From NCBI RefSeq assembly GCF_947496485.1, contig NZ_CANMCZ010000004.1, forward strand, positions 186,001 to 250,000: a stretch of DNA of 64,000 nt, given 5' to 3'. Positions 45,775 to 54,573 of the stretch are shown piece after piece (the first letter of the stretch is position 1; each line of letters starts with the position of its first letter). The position numbers were made by a program, and so were the translations under genes. The notes under the pieces are model-generated. The model saw only the letters and a list, made by a program, of their open reading frames with translations, made no database searches and was not told the origin of the DNA. The stretch comes from an uncultured Winogradskyella sp. Its GTDB lineage: Bacteria > Bacteroidota > Bacteroidia > Flavobacteriales > Flavobacteriaceae.

Positions 45775-47522
45775 GTAAAATATTTAATCCAAAAGATTGG
45801 TTAGAAGTTCCTAAAGAGCAACCTCAACCAAAAAGCAACACAGCAACAACCAATGTTGTTGCTGTTGCTGATAACGACATTGAACCCTACATTTCAGCAA
45901 TCGAGCAATCAGGTACAGACATAACAGGAAGTTATGCCACTTGGAGAGATTTAGGCTTTGCTTTAGCAGAAGAATATGGAGTAACAGGAAGAGATTATTT
46001 CCATCGTATAAGTAAAAATTATGCAGGTTACGATGCTAAAGAGTGTGATGAACAATTCAACAAATGCTTAAATGCAAAAGGACACGGAATTACTATTGCT
46101 ACCTTTTACCATAACGCACATCAATCAGGTATCAAACCGACCAAACAACAGTACAACAACGAAGTTGCAACAAACGTTGCAACTATTGTTGATACACCCA
46201 ACCAAGCAATGCCAACAATACCGGATGAGGTATTTAATACCTTACCGCAGTTTTTACAACAAGTTGTAAATCCAGCGAGCAGTCAAGAGGAAAAGGACAT
46301 TTTGTTGTTAGGAGCTTTAACGGCTTTTAGTGCCTGCTTTCCTAAACTCTTTGGTATCTACGACCAACGTAAGGTGTTTGCTAATTTATATCTTTTTGTA
46401 ACTGCACCTGCATCTGCAGGTAAAGGCAGGCTTAATCAAATTAAAAATTTGGTAGAACCTGTTCACAAGTTAAAACGTGAGCAAGCCAAAGTTCTAAAGC
46501 AACAATTTAATACAGAAATGGCAACTTATAATATGAACAAGGGTAAAGATGAAAACTTGGAAAAACCAAGTAAACCACCAGAAAGAATGCTGTTTATTCC
46601 TGCCAACAATAGTGTAACAGGCGTATATCAATTAATTTCTGATAATGATGGTAGAGGATTAATTTTTGAAACCGAAGGAGATACATTAGCACAAGCCTTT
46701 AAAAGCGATTATGGTAATTATTCCGATGGATTTCGTAAAGCCTTTCATCACGAAACCATAAGTTATTATCGTAGAACCGATAGAGAATATGTAGATATAG
46801 AAAAACCGTGTTTATCAACAGTATTATCAGGGACACCAAAACAAGTGGCAACCTTAATACCTAATGCAGAAAATGGTTTGTTTAGTCGTTTTATGTTCTA
46901 CTATATGAATATCAAACCAACTTGGAAAAACGTGTTTCAAAATAGCAATAAAGTAGGTTTAGACGATTACTACAACCAATTGGGTAGCGAGTTTTTAGAA
47001 CTGTACAAAACGCTAAAAAACAATCCAGAGATTGAAATACGGTTAACCACAACCCAACAACAGCAATTCAATACGTTTTTTGAATCTTTACAGACCAAAT
47101 ACATCAACCTACAACCCGAAGAGTACATCGCAACGATAAGGCGTTTAGGCTTAATTGCGTTTAGGATAATGATGCTATTCACAGCATTTCGTATTATGGA
47201 AGATGGTGATGTAAACCCAACCAAAAAATGTGAGGATATAGATTTTGAAAACGCACTAACCATAATTTCAATTTTAGTAAAACACAGTAGTAAAGTTTTT
47301 AACGACTTACCTATTGAGCAAAAAGCAACAAAACGATTAAATAGAAAGGAACGCTTTTTAGAAAGTTTACCAAAGCAGTTTAGCAGACAAGAGTATTTAG
47401 ATTTAGCCACAAAACAGAGCATACCACATAAAACCGCAGAAGGTTATATTACCAAATTTGTTGATGCAGGATTAATACACAGAGAAGCACACAATAACTA
47501 CTCAAATCCTGCAAAGACATAG
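45771..47522 (+). CDS. PriCT-2 / DUF3987 element replication helicase-like protein
   Basis: 583 residues. An N-terminal PriCT-2 domain (about 30-120: YISAIEQSGTDITGSYATWR, ISKNYAGYDAKECDEQFNKC) precedes a DUF3987 region with a Walker A-like loop in TAPASAGKGRLNQIKN and a Walker B-like GLIFETEGDTLAQ. A winged-helix-type C-terminus (FSRQEYLDLATKQSIPHKTA) follows. It is the likely ATPase/primase-associated motor of autonomous replication or maintenance of the excised element. It ends the replication gene set; a strong hairpin follows. Confidence 0.85.
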   Translation: MSKIFNPKDWLEVPKEQPQPKSNTATTNVVAVADNDIEPYISAIEQSGTDITGSYATWRDLGFALAEEYGVTGRDYFHRISKNYAGYDAKECDEQFNKCLNAKGHGITIATFYHNAHQSGIKPTKQQYNNEVATNVATIVDTPNQAMPTIPDEVFNTLPQFLQQVVNPASSQEEKDILLLGALTAFSACFPKLFGIYDQRKVFANLYLFVTAPASAGKGRLNQIKNLVEPVHKLKREQAKVLKQQFNTEMATYNMNKGKDENLEKPSKPPERMLFIPANNSVTGVYQLISDNDGRGLIFETEGDTLAQAFKSDYGNYSDGFRKAFHHETISYYRRTDREYVDIEKPCLSTVLSGTPKQVATLIPNAENGLFSRFMFYYMNIKPTWKNVFQNSNKVGLDDYYNQLGSEFLELYKTLKNNPEIEIRLTTTQQQQFNTFFESLQTKYINLQPEEYIATIRRLGLIAFRIMMLFTAFRIMEDGDVNPTKKCEDIDFENALTIISILVKHSSKVFNDLPIEQKATKRLNRKERFLESLPKQFSRQEYLDLATKQSIPHKTAEGYITKFVDAGLIHREAHNNYSNPAKT

Positions 47523-47533
47523 TTAAGGATTTC

Positions 47534-47575
47534 GAGGATTTAAGGAAATGATTAAATGGATTTCCTCAAATCCTC
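47534..47575 (+). terminator. Large hairpin separating replication genes from the Argonaute cassette
   Basis: GAGGATTT (47534-47541) pairs with AAATCCTC (47568-47575), and GGAAAT (47544-47549) with ATTTCC (47560-47565), with a 2+2 internal loop and a 10-base apical loop. There is no U-run, so it may be a terminator, a processing signal or a protein site. Confidence 0.5.
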
Positions 47576-47642
47576 AACTTCCTCATTACCTGTTAATAAC
47601 TGTTTATATCTTTTTACTTTCCTTTTGTTTCCTTTTCTTAAA

Positions 47643-47666
47643 TTAGACAAATATTGACAAGTCTAA
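47643..47666 (+). promoter_or_regulatory. Operator-like inverted repeat upstream of the XRE gene
   Basis: TTAGAC (47643-47648), 12 bases, GTCTAA (47661-47666), ending 11 bases before the ATG of the XRE gene. GACAA is also repeated directly with 10-bp spacing inside it (47646 and 47656). A weak TTG-N21 promoter-like arrangement would place the -7 box inside the palindrome, consistent with autorepression. Confidence 0.5.
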
Positions 47667-47677
47667 ATAATTCTATT

Positions 47678-47971
47678 ATGGAATTTGGGGAATACATACG
47701 CTCATTGCGTGAAAAACGCAATTTGCTATTAAGGGAAATGGCTGCAAACCTAAATATGGACGTTGCCTATTTAAGCAAAATAGAAAGAGGAAATCGGATG
47801 GCAAGACGCGAACAAGTAGTTGCTTTTGCCAAAACATTAAAAGAAGATGAAAACGAATTAATTAAGCTATGGATGTCCGAACAAATTGTACTAATGCTCA
47901 AAAATGAAAAGGAACATACGGAAATCCTCAAAATAGCGGAAGAAAATTTAAATAGATTGACAAAAAAATAA
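47678..47971 (+). CDS. XRE-family HTH regulator of the Argonaute cassette
   Basis: 97 residues from the ATG at 47678 (MEFGEYIRSLREKRNLLLRE); the earlier non-ATG start would run through the operator-like repeat. A classic lambda-repressor-like HTH covers residues about 5-60 (EMAANLNMDVAYLSKIERGN, then RMARREQVVAFAKTL), followed by a leucine/lysine-rich helix for dimerisation. It resembles controller proteins of restriction-modification and abortive-infection operons. It is separated from the Argonaute ATG by only 6 bases and so is first in that operon; repression through the adjacent inverted repeat is inferred. Confidence 0.88.
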   Translation: MEFGEYIRSLREKRNLLLREMAANLNMDVAYLSKIERGNRMARREQVVAFAKTLKEDENELIKLWMSEQIVLMLKNEKEHTEILKIAEENLNRLTKK

Positions 47972-47977
47972 TAGTCT

Positions 47978-50092
47978 ATGCAAGAACACCTCAAAACGAA
48001 CATACTCAACTTTAAATGGCCTAATAGTGCGCCTACTATTTATTTAACTTTAGAGGATATGGAAGAAGGTAGCCATCCTATACATAATTCTAAATTTTCA
48101 AGGCAGATTAAAGAGGTGTTTCCAGATGTAGACTTATCTAACACAGACCAAATATTTACAACATTTACAACAGAAATACCAGATGCACCAAGTATTAAAC
48201 TAAATTTAGTAGATGGTAGAGAATTGAGAATATACAAGCAATTCCTTAAACACCAATTAAGAAGCTATTTTAAATCTAAAGACTATATAGTAGTAAAAAA
48301 CTTCGTTGGTGATGTACAAGTGTGGATGCCTTCTAAAAAAGGAAATACAGCAGACTATAACCTCTACTATAAATTTTCATTTAAAATACAGTTTGCAAAA
48401 CTCACAGACTTACCAGAGTTAATTGTTTCATACGATGGTACTTCAAAAGTCCTTACAACTTCGGTTAAGGATATAGAGGATTCAGAGTTAATAAAGCGTT
48501 GTGTATATGGTCAAAAAACGTTCAATTACCAAATGGACCTCGATACAGAGGAAAAAGAAGAATTTTACAATGCTATTCAGTTTGACCAGGCATACCCAAT
48601 TTTTAATTTGCCATTAGCACGGGCTTTAGATATACCTATTGAAGAACCTGTAAGACCAGCTAACAAATACCAAAAGTATGTAGCACTTATTAATAATTTT
48701 GCTACCAATTATCTGTTTACAGAAGATTTTAAAGCCATATTTCCTTTTAAGACTGATGCTTTTATTGATGTGCCACTCAATCGTATCAATCACATTGACC
48801 CACAAGTAGGATTATTAGAATTTGGTAAAGACCAATACGGTAACAAGAAAACCCATTTAGTGCCTAAATTGGCAATGAATAATCTTAATCCTTATAAGAG
48901 ACCAAACAACCAAAACATTAAGTTTTTCTTTGTGTACCATACGTCTCACAAAGAAGCAATTAAAACCTTTTACAACAACCTTAAAACTGGCGTTACTGCG
49001 GATAAAAAGTATTTTAAAGGGATTGAGGCTTATGTAAACATTAAGGCTTCAACGTCTAAAGAACATTTTATTGAGTTTACCAATGAAAGCGACCCAATTC
49101 CAGAAATAGTTGAAAAGTTAGAGAGCTTAACCTTCGACCACGATAATATAAAATATGCAGCGTTCTATTTAAGTCCTTTCGATAAGTTTACACCAAATCC
49201 CGAAGACCGAGACATCTATATTCAAATCAAAGAATTGTTTTTAAATGAAGGCATTGTTACGCAGGTAGTAGATTATGAAAAAATGGTAGTAAATATCGAG
49301 AATCAATACAACTTCCAATTCACATTACAAAATATGGCATTAGCTATTCACGCTAAATTAGGTGGTGCACCTTGGAAACTCGCAGTAACCGATAAAAAAG
49401 AATTAGTAATTGGTGTTGGTGCTTTTACCAATCAAGGCGAAAACAGACGGTATATAGCAAGTGCCTTTAGTTTTCAAAACAATGGTTTATTTAGAAAGTT
49501 CGAATATTTTGACCAAAGCGAAACAGACCTATTGGCAGGAAGTATATGTAAAGCCATTAGAGATTTTACATCGGTTGCTGAAGCAGATAAAGTAGTCATT
49601 CACTTTTATAAGGAAATGAGCTACGAGGAACTAAAACCTATTATAAGAGGGATGCATACATTAGGGTTGAAAATTCCTCTTTACATTTTAAATATCAATA
49701 AAACAGAAGCAGAAGATATTATTGCTTACGACCTCAATTGGGGTAAAAAGTTAATGCCTGTAAGTGGCACATACATACGTATTAGCGAAAATCAATTCCT
49801 ACTGTTTAATAATGCACGTTATCCTAATTCACAGCGATATGCAGATACAGATGGTTATCCGTTTCCAATAAAAATTAAGGTAAGCAGTCCAGATGAAGAT
49901 GCTTTTGAAGATGCAGACGTGGTTTTAGAGTTATTAACACAGGTATATCAATTTAGCAGATTGTATTGGAAATCACTTCGACAACAAAATGTACCTATTA
50001 CCATAAAATACCCAGAAATGGTAGCACAAATAGCACCACGATTTAATAATGGTGTTCCAGACGATGCTAAAGATGCCTTATGGTTTTTATAA
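47978..50092 (+). CDS. Prokaryotic Argonaute, long type, apparently nuclease-dead PIWI
   Basis: 704 residues. The N-terminal half (about 1-310) would hold the N, linker and PAZ-like parts, but I cannot delimit them. The MID domain (about 320-470) has the 5'-phosphate guide pocket: Y414 and K418 in DIYIQIKELF, Q429 in VTQVVD, and K460 in IHAKLGGAPWKL. The PIWI domain (about 475-704) keeps the fold (LVIGVGAFTNQ, then KVVIHFYKEMSYEE). However, the first catalytic Asp position is G481, and the Asp expected after the VIH strand is replaced by F-Y-K (543-545). Guide binding without target slicing is therefore predicted. Nine bases downstream lies the HEPN gene. Assignment to Argonaute is firm; grouping with inactive long-B forms is inferred. 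Confidence 0.88.
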   Translation: MQEHLKTNILNFKWPNSAPTIYLTLEDMEEGSHPIHNSKFSRQIKEVFPDVDLSNTDQIFTTFTTEIPDAPSIKLNLVDGRELRIYKQFLKHQLRSYFKSKDYIVVKNFVGDVQVWMPSKKGNTADYNLYYKFSFKIQFAKLTDLPELIVSYDGTSKVLTTSVKDIEDSELIKRCVYGQKTFNYQMDLDTEEKEEFYNAIQFDQAYPIFNLPLARALDIPIEEPVRPANKYQKYVALINNFATNYLFTEDFKAIFPFKTDAFIDVPLNRINHIDPQVGLLEFGKDQYGNKKTHLVPKLAMNNLNPYKRPNNQNIKFFFVYHTSHKEAIKTFYNNLKTGVTADKKYFKGIEAYVNIKASTSKEHFIEFTNESDPIPEIVEKLESLTFDHDNIKYAAFYLSPFDKFTPNPEDRDIYIQIKELFLNEGIVTQVVDYEKMVVNIENQYNFQFTLQNMALAIHAKLGGAPWKLAVTDKKELVIGVGAFTNQGENRRYIASAFSFQNNGLFRKFEYFDQSETDLLAGSICKAIRDFTSVAEADKVVIHFYKEMSYEELKPIIRGMHTLGLKIPLYILNINKTEAEDIIAYDLNWGKKLMPVSGTYIRISENQFLLFNNARYPNSQRYADTDGYPFPIKIKVSSPDEDAFEDADVVLELLTQVYQFSRLYWKSLRQQNVPITIKYPEMVAQIAPRFNNGVPDDAKDALWFL

Positions 50093-50101
50093 AATAATGA
50101 T

Positions 50102-50836
50102 ATGTCAAGATTAAGAAGAAAAGAAACACTTGCATCTATAATGGGATTTGGTTTTATCCATTTTGAGTTTCATTTAATTGAAGATTATATGAATCATATG
50201 GAAACTCATTTCGAAAGGGAATTAAAAAATATTGAGGTTGAATATGATAATTTTCAAAGTTCCAAAGAGATAGATAAATCAGAATATTCAGAAGAATATT
50301 TAGACCACATACAAGATTCCTTTATTGACAATGTGTTTATGTTTAATGATGTTTACATCAAAAATTACAGAAACGCTCAAGTCATACAGCTGTATTCTTT
50401 TTTTGAAGATGTTTTAAAACGTGGCTGTGATAGGTTCGCATCCTATAAACAAACAGATTATAGAGTAGATGATTTAAAGGGTAATAATGATATTGATAAA
50501 GTAAAAAAGTTTTTAAAGCAGTCTGCTAAAGTAGATTTTTCTATCCTCAATCCTGAATGGAGTTTTATTGATAATTTTAGACAAGTACGTAATTTAGTTG
50601 TGCATCACAAGGGTATAATTAAAAACAACGATACTGTCAATAATAGCGATAGAAAGTTCAATAAAATTAAGAGTTTTAGCAAAGGTCGGTTTACGCTAAA
50701 GGAATATGTGTCTTCAAAAAATAGATTTGAAATAATATTTGATAATCCACAGTTTTTTAAAGAAATAATAAACAACATCGAAAGTTTATTAGATAAAATA
50801 GGAAGTAAAGAAATGCCTTTAAACGAAGTAAAGTAG
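50102..50836 (+). CDS. HEPN-domain protein with RNxxxH motif, partner of the Argonaute
   Basis: 244 residues, largely alpha-helical. Residues about 60-175 (RNAQVIQLYSFFEDVLKRGC, DNFRQVRNLVVHHKG) fit a HEPN domain related to MAE_28990-type proteins. The RNase signature RNxxxH is present as R163-N164-L-V-V-H168, followed by H169. HEPN RNases cut cellular RNA in toxin-antitoxin, abortive-infection and CRISPR type III/VI systems. It lies between Argonaute (9-base gap) and DUF4238 (3-base gap), so all are probably one transcript. A role as guide-activated toxin effector is inferred. Confidence 0.7.
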   Translation: MSRLRRKETLASIMGFGFIHFEFHLIEDYMNHMETHFERELKNIEVEYDNFQSSKEIDKSEYSEEYLDHIQDSFIDNVFMFNDVYIKNYRNAQVIQLYSFFEDVLKRGCDRFASYKQTDYRVDDLKGNNDIDKVKKFLKQSAKVDFSILNPEWSFIDNFRQVRNLVVHHKGIIKNNDTVNNSDRKFNKIKSFSKGRFTLKEYVSSKNRFEIIFDNPQFFKEIINNIESLLDKIGSKEMPLNEVK

Positions 50837-50839
50837 AGT

Positions 50840-51943
50840 ATGTCAAACCCAATAAAACAACATTATATCCCACGTTCATATTTAAAGAACTTTGGAATTG
50901 AAGGTAGAAAAAGAAATTATTTTGTTGATGTTTACAAGTTAGATGATGATATATTATTAGAACAAATAAGTACAAAAGATATTTGTTTTGAGAAGAACAT
51001 TTATACAATACCGGCAGAATCAGATGAGGTTAAATATGCTTTAGAAAAACATTACGCTGAAAATGTAGATAGTGAATTTCAAAAGGTCTATTCCCTGCTT
51101 ATTGATGAAAAAGTTTTAACGGTAACCCAAGAACAAAAAATACAGATACTCTATGTTTGTCTCTCACTATATTTTAGAACACCAAGAATTCTAAATCTTC
51201 AACGGAGTATGAATAATCAAATTTTTGATAGAGCAACTCATACAGCAGATGAAGAAGGAATGATAAAAATGAACTTATATGGCGAAAAAATAAAGTTTCA
51301 CATTGATGATATTGAAGCTGTAAAAAAAGAACATAACGAACGTTCAAGAACGGTTTTTTTAGTAAACCATTTAGAACAATGGGGAAATTTTGTAAAATAT
51401 AAATATGACTGTACTATTAATGTTATTAAAATTAATGATGCGAATGCACCTCTCATAACTTGCGATAATCCTGTATCCATCAGGCATTTTGAAACAAATC
51501 GTTTTCAAGGGTTATATGACCCAAGAGCAGTAATAACTTTACCATTAGACCGCTCACATTATTTAGAAATTCATCCCAATGACTATGCAGATGGCCAAAC
51601 AAGAATTAATCGACTTACACAAGATAGAGACTATGTATTCACTACAAATGGAGTAACCCAACAGAATGCAGAAAAACTATTAATTGGTTATAAAGGCGAT
51701 ATTGATAAACATTTCGATATTCAAAATCATTATGAAAAACCAGAAAATGGTGAGGAATTTCTCAAAAAAGCTAAATATAGAGCAGAACAAGCACTTATTT
51801 TGTTTGAAATTTTAAAGAAAAAAGGATTTGTCTCAAAGGAATTTATTGGTAAACTTAAAGAGCTGTTAGAGCATCCTTATTGTAAGGATGATATTCAAAT
51901 GCTGAAGTATAAAAAAGTACTTTCTAAAATGGGTAAATGGTGA
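50840..51943 (+). CDS. DUF4238 protein, third gene of the Argonaute cassette
   Basis: 367 residues. The family hallmark opens the protein: KQHYIPRSYLKNFG, followed later by NAPLITCDNPVSIRHFE and LPLDRSHYLEIHPNDYA. DUF4238 proteins are common in bacterial defence neighbourhoods and single-gene islands; their biochemical activity is not established, although the conserved N-terminal histidine and DNP motifs look like an enzyme site. It starts 3 bases after the HEPN gene. No terminator follows before the next gene, about 70 bases on. Confidence 0.85.
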   Translation: MSNPIKQHYIPRSYLKNFGIEGRKRNYFVDVYKLDDDILLEQISTKDICFEKNIYTIPAESDEVKYALEKHYAENVDSEFQKVYSLLIDEKVLTVTQEQKIQILYVCLSLYFRTPRILNLQRSMNNQIFDRATHTADEEGMIKMNLYGEKIKFHIDDIEAVKKEHNERSRTVFLVNHLEQWGNFVKYKYDCTINVIKINDANAPLITCDNPVSIRHFETNRFQGLYDPRAVITLPLDRSHYLEIHPNDYADGQTRINRLTQDRDYVFTTNGVTQQNAEKLLIGYKGDIDKHFDIQNHYEKPENGEEFLKKAKYRAEQALILFEILKKKGFVSKEFIGKLKELLEHPYCKDDIQMLKYKKVLSKMGKW

Positions 51944-52001
51944 TTTGGTTAATAATAGAATTTCATAAATCTTTTGCACAACCATTGCATCATTAAATTT
52001 T

Positions 52002-52009
52002 TATCTTTG
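52002..52009 (+). promoter_or_regulatory. Candidate -7 box before the small Cys/His-rich secreted protein
   Basis: TATCTTTG (TAnnTTTG) ends 5 bases before the GTG start at 52015, close enough that the transcript would have almost no leader. No -33 box at normal spacing is evident. Confidence 0.4.
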
Positions 52010-52014
52010 TAATT

Positions 52015-52335
52015 GTGAAATTTGTAACAATCATATTATCATTAATTATACTATTGCTTTCAGCAAAGCCTTGTTCTGATGGGCAAAATATAGAAGACCA
52101 GCAGCATCAAGACGAGATAAGTACAAATCATAATCATCAAGAAGATAGCGACGATTCTTGTCCTGTAACTTGTATTTGTAATTGTTGCGGTATGACAATT
52201 ACTTACGAACCCATCAAGACATTTGATTTAAAACTTAATATTGAAATCTCAACGGATTTAATTTCTACATATCAACCTATTTACGGGTTTAATTTCCTTT
52301 CCAATATTTGGCATCCGCCACAAGTAATCAGCTAA
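52015..52335 (+). CDS. Small secreted Cys/His-rich protein (DUF6660-like)
   Basis: 106 residues from GTG 52015. A signal sequence (KFVTIILSLIILLLSAKPC, a possible lipobox cysteine) is followed by a histidine/aspartate-rich stretch (HQDEISTNHNHQEDSDD) and the cluster CPVTCICNCCGM. This looks like a metal-binding periplasmic or outer-membrane-associated protein, in keeping with its position directly before a TonB receptor. The DUF6660 label is recalled, not searched. Confidence 0.6.
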   Translation: MKFVTIILSLIILLLSAKPCSDGQNIEDQQHQDEISTNHNHQEDSDDSCPVTCICNCCGMTITYEPIKTFDLKLNIEISTDLISTYQPIYGFNFLSNIWHPPQVIS

Positions 52336-52384
52336 AACAAATCGATTTTAAATCAATTATTTAGTTAATTACAAATACAATTCA

Positions 52385-54571
52385 ATGAATAAATACCTAT
52401 TGAGCATAAAGCTCATATTAATACTTTGCCTATCGTTACAGGCACAAACATCAGACATACAAATAAAAGTCCTAACAGAAGCTGAAAACGAGCCTTTATT
52501 GGGCGCAACGGTTTATTTTGAAGTATTAGAAAAAGGAGCAGTAACCGATTTTGATGGTATTGCAACTTTTACAGAAATACCAGATGGTCAGCATCAAATA
52601 ATAATTTCCTTTTTAGGCTTTGAAGCATTTGAGACAACAATTCAAATTCCAAGTAATACAGCGTTAGTCTTTAAATTAAAAGAAGGTGGTAATCAATTAG
52701 ATGCTGTAGTACTGCAATCTTCAAGAAGTACGAGAACCGTTAGAAAAATACCAACACGTATCGAGTTTATCGGTGCAGAGGAATTAGCAGAAAAAGCAAT
52801 AATGAACCCTACTAATATTTCTATGGTGCTTCGTGAAAGCACAGGAATACAAATGCAACAAACATCATTAAGTAGTGGGAGTACCAATATTCGTATTCAA
52901 GGATTAGATGGTAGATACACACAACTTTTAAGAGATGGATTTCCATTATATGGTGGTTTCTCAAGTGGATTAAGTATTCTACAAATACCACCTTTAGACT
53001 TACAACAATTTGAAATTATAAAAGGAAGTTCATCAACCCTTTATGGTGGTGGTGCTATTGCAGGATTGGTAAATATGGTATCTAAAACACCAGACTTTGA
53101 ACCTGCTTTAGATATAATGCTTACACAAACACAAGCGTTAGGAAGTACAGCCAATGTATTTTATAGCAAACGAAATGAAAAATTTGGTATTTCACTTTAT
53201 GGCTCTGGTCATTACCAAAAAGCATACGACCCAGAAGATGATGGTTTCAGCAATCTACCAAAAACAACATCAATTTCTTTTAATCCTAAACTGTTTTACT
53301 ATCCATCAGATAAAACAACACTTTGGTTTGGATTAAATGGAACGTATGATGATAGAATTGGTGGAGATATTACCAAAATTGAAAGTGGTGCGGATGGTAT
53401 TCATCAATATACAGAAGAAAACAACTCAAAACGATTAAGCAGTCAATTTGTATATCAAACACAATTAGATTCCGTTAGTTCATTAGAGTTTAAAAATAGT
53501 GTCTCTTTTTTCGATAGGAACTTAACTGTTCCGGATTTCAATTTTGATGGCAAACAAACAAATACGTTTACTGAAATATCTTATAATACAGCATCAGAAA
53601 ATACGGATTGGATAGTTGGAGCTAATCTATATACCTCAAATTTCGATGAAAATGATAACGCACCATTACAAAGAGACCAAAAAGATGTGACCTTTGGAGC
53701 ATTTGCAAATAATATTTACGACATATCGGATAATTGGATATTAGAAACAGGATTAAGAGCAGATTATAATACGGATTTCGGTTTCTTTCCACTTCCAAGA
53801 ATTTCATTACTTTATAAAAACAATAGTGGATTTTCAAGTAGAATTGGTGGAGGTTTAGGGTATAAGATTCCAGATATTTTTACAGAAGAAGCAGAGTATA
53901 TCAATTTTGAAAATGTGCTTGCTATAGATAAATCTACAGTAGATGCAGAACGTTCTTATGGTGTTAATTTTGATTTGAATTATCAAACTCGTCTATCTGA
54001 TGAGATTGGTTTTTCGATAAATCAATTATTCTATGTTACCGCTATTAATGATGGATTGCTTTTAAATTCAACAGATAACGGATTATTTCAGTTTGAAAAT
54101 GCACCAGATGAAATCTTTAGTAAAGGAGCAGAAACCAATATAAAATTTACATACAAAGACTTTAGATGGTTTTTAAACTATGCACTTATTGATACCAAAC
54201 TAAATTATTTACCTGGTAATCCACAAAAGCCATTAACAGCAAAGCATAACGCAGGTAGTGTTTTAATGTACGAATCTGAAAAATGGCGTATTGGTTATGA
54301 AACCTTTTATACAGGAAAACAATTCTTATCCAATGGTACAGAAACTACAGACTTTGTAACTATGGGTTTATTGGTGATGCGTAATTTTAAATTAGGAAGT
54401 GTATTTGTGAATTTTGAGAATTTTACAGATAGAAGACAAAGCAGGTTTTCACCTTTAGTTTTACCGCCACACGACAATCCTGTTTTTCCAGAGATTTATG
54501 CACCTACAGATGGTTTTATATTTAGTGTAGGTCTTATTATTAAACCATTTGGAAACGAAGACCACGATTAA
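52385..54571 (+). CDS. TonB-dependent outer-membrane receptor with carboxypeptidase-like N-terminal domain
   Basis: 728 residues. A signal peptide (LCLSLQAQ) is followed by a CarboxypepD_reg-like domain (about 22-100: LLGATVYFEVLEKGAVTDFD, then FLGFEAFETTIQI), a plug domain (about 125-235: LRESTGIQMQQ, IRIQGLDGRYTQLLRDGFPL, IIKGSSSTLYGGGAIAGLVN) and a beta-barrel. It imports a chelated metal or siderophore-like ligand across the outer membrane. Two bases downstream is a Fur-type regulator gene, so it is probably metal-regulated. Its presence among efflux genes suggests metal handling rather than carbohydrate import. Confidence 0.9.
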   Translation: MNKYLLSIKLILILCLSLQAQTSDIQIKVLTEAENEPLLGATVYFEVLEKGAVTDFDGIATFTEIPDGQHQIIISFLGFEAFETTIQIPSNTALVFKLKEGGNQLDAVVLQSSRSTRTVRKIPTRIEFIGAEELAEKAIMNPTNISMVLRESTGIQMQQTSLSSGSTNIRIQGLDGRYTQLLRDGFPLYGGFSSGLSILQIPPLDLQQFEIIKGSSSTLYGGGAIAGLVNMVSKTPDFEPALDIMLTQTQALGSTANVFYSKRNEKFGISLYGSGHYQKAYDPEDDGFSNLPKTTSISFNPKLFYYPSDKTTLWFGLNGTYDDRIGGDITKIESGADGIHQYTEENNSKRLSSQFVYQTQLDSVSSLEFKNSVSFFDRNLTVPDFNFDGKQTNTFTEISYNTASENTDWIVGANLYTSNFDENDNAPLQRDQKDVTFGAFANNIYDISDNWILETGLRADYNTDFGFFPLPRISLLYKNNSGFSSRIGGGLGYKIPDIFTEEAEYINFENVLAIDKSTVDAERSYGVNFDLNYQTRLSDEIGFSINQLFYVTAINDGLLLNSTDNGLFQFENAPDEIFSKGAETNIKFTYKDFRWFLNYALIDTKLNYLPGNPQKPLTAKHNAGSVLMYESEKWRIGYETFYTGKQFLSNGTETTDFVTMGLLVMRNFKLGSVFVNFENFTDRRQSRFSPLVLPPHDNPVFPEIYAPTDGFIFSVGLIIKPFGNEDHD

Positions 54572-54573
54572 AT

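Noticed and set aside
50757..51008. Minus-strand open frame across the HEPN/DUF4238 junction, considered as an antisense antitoxin
   Set aside because: Composition follows from the antisense strand of AT-rich coding DNA; no promoter or hairpin supports it.
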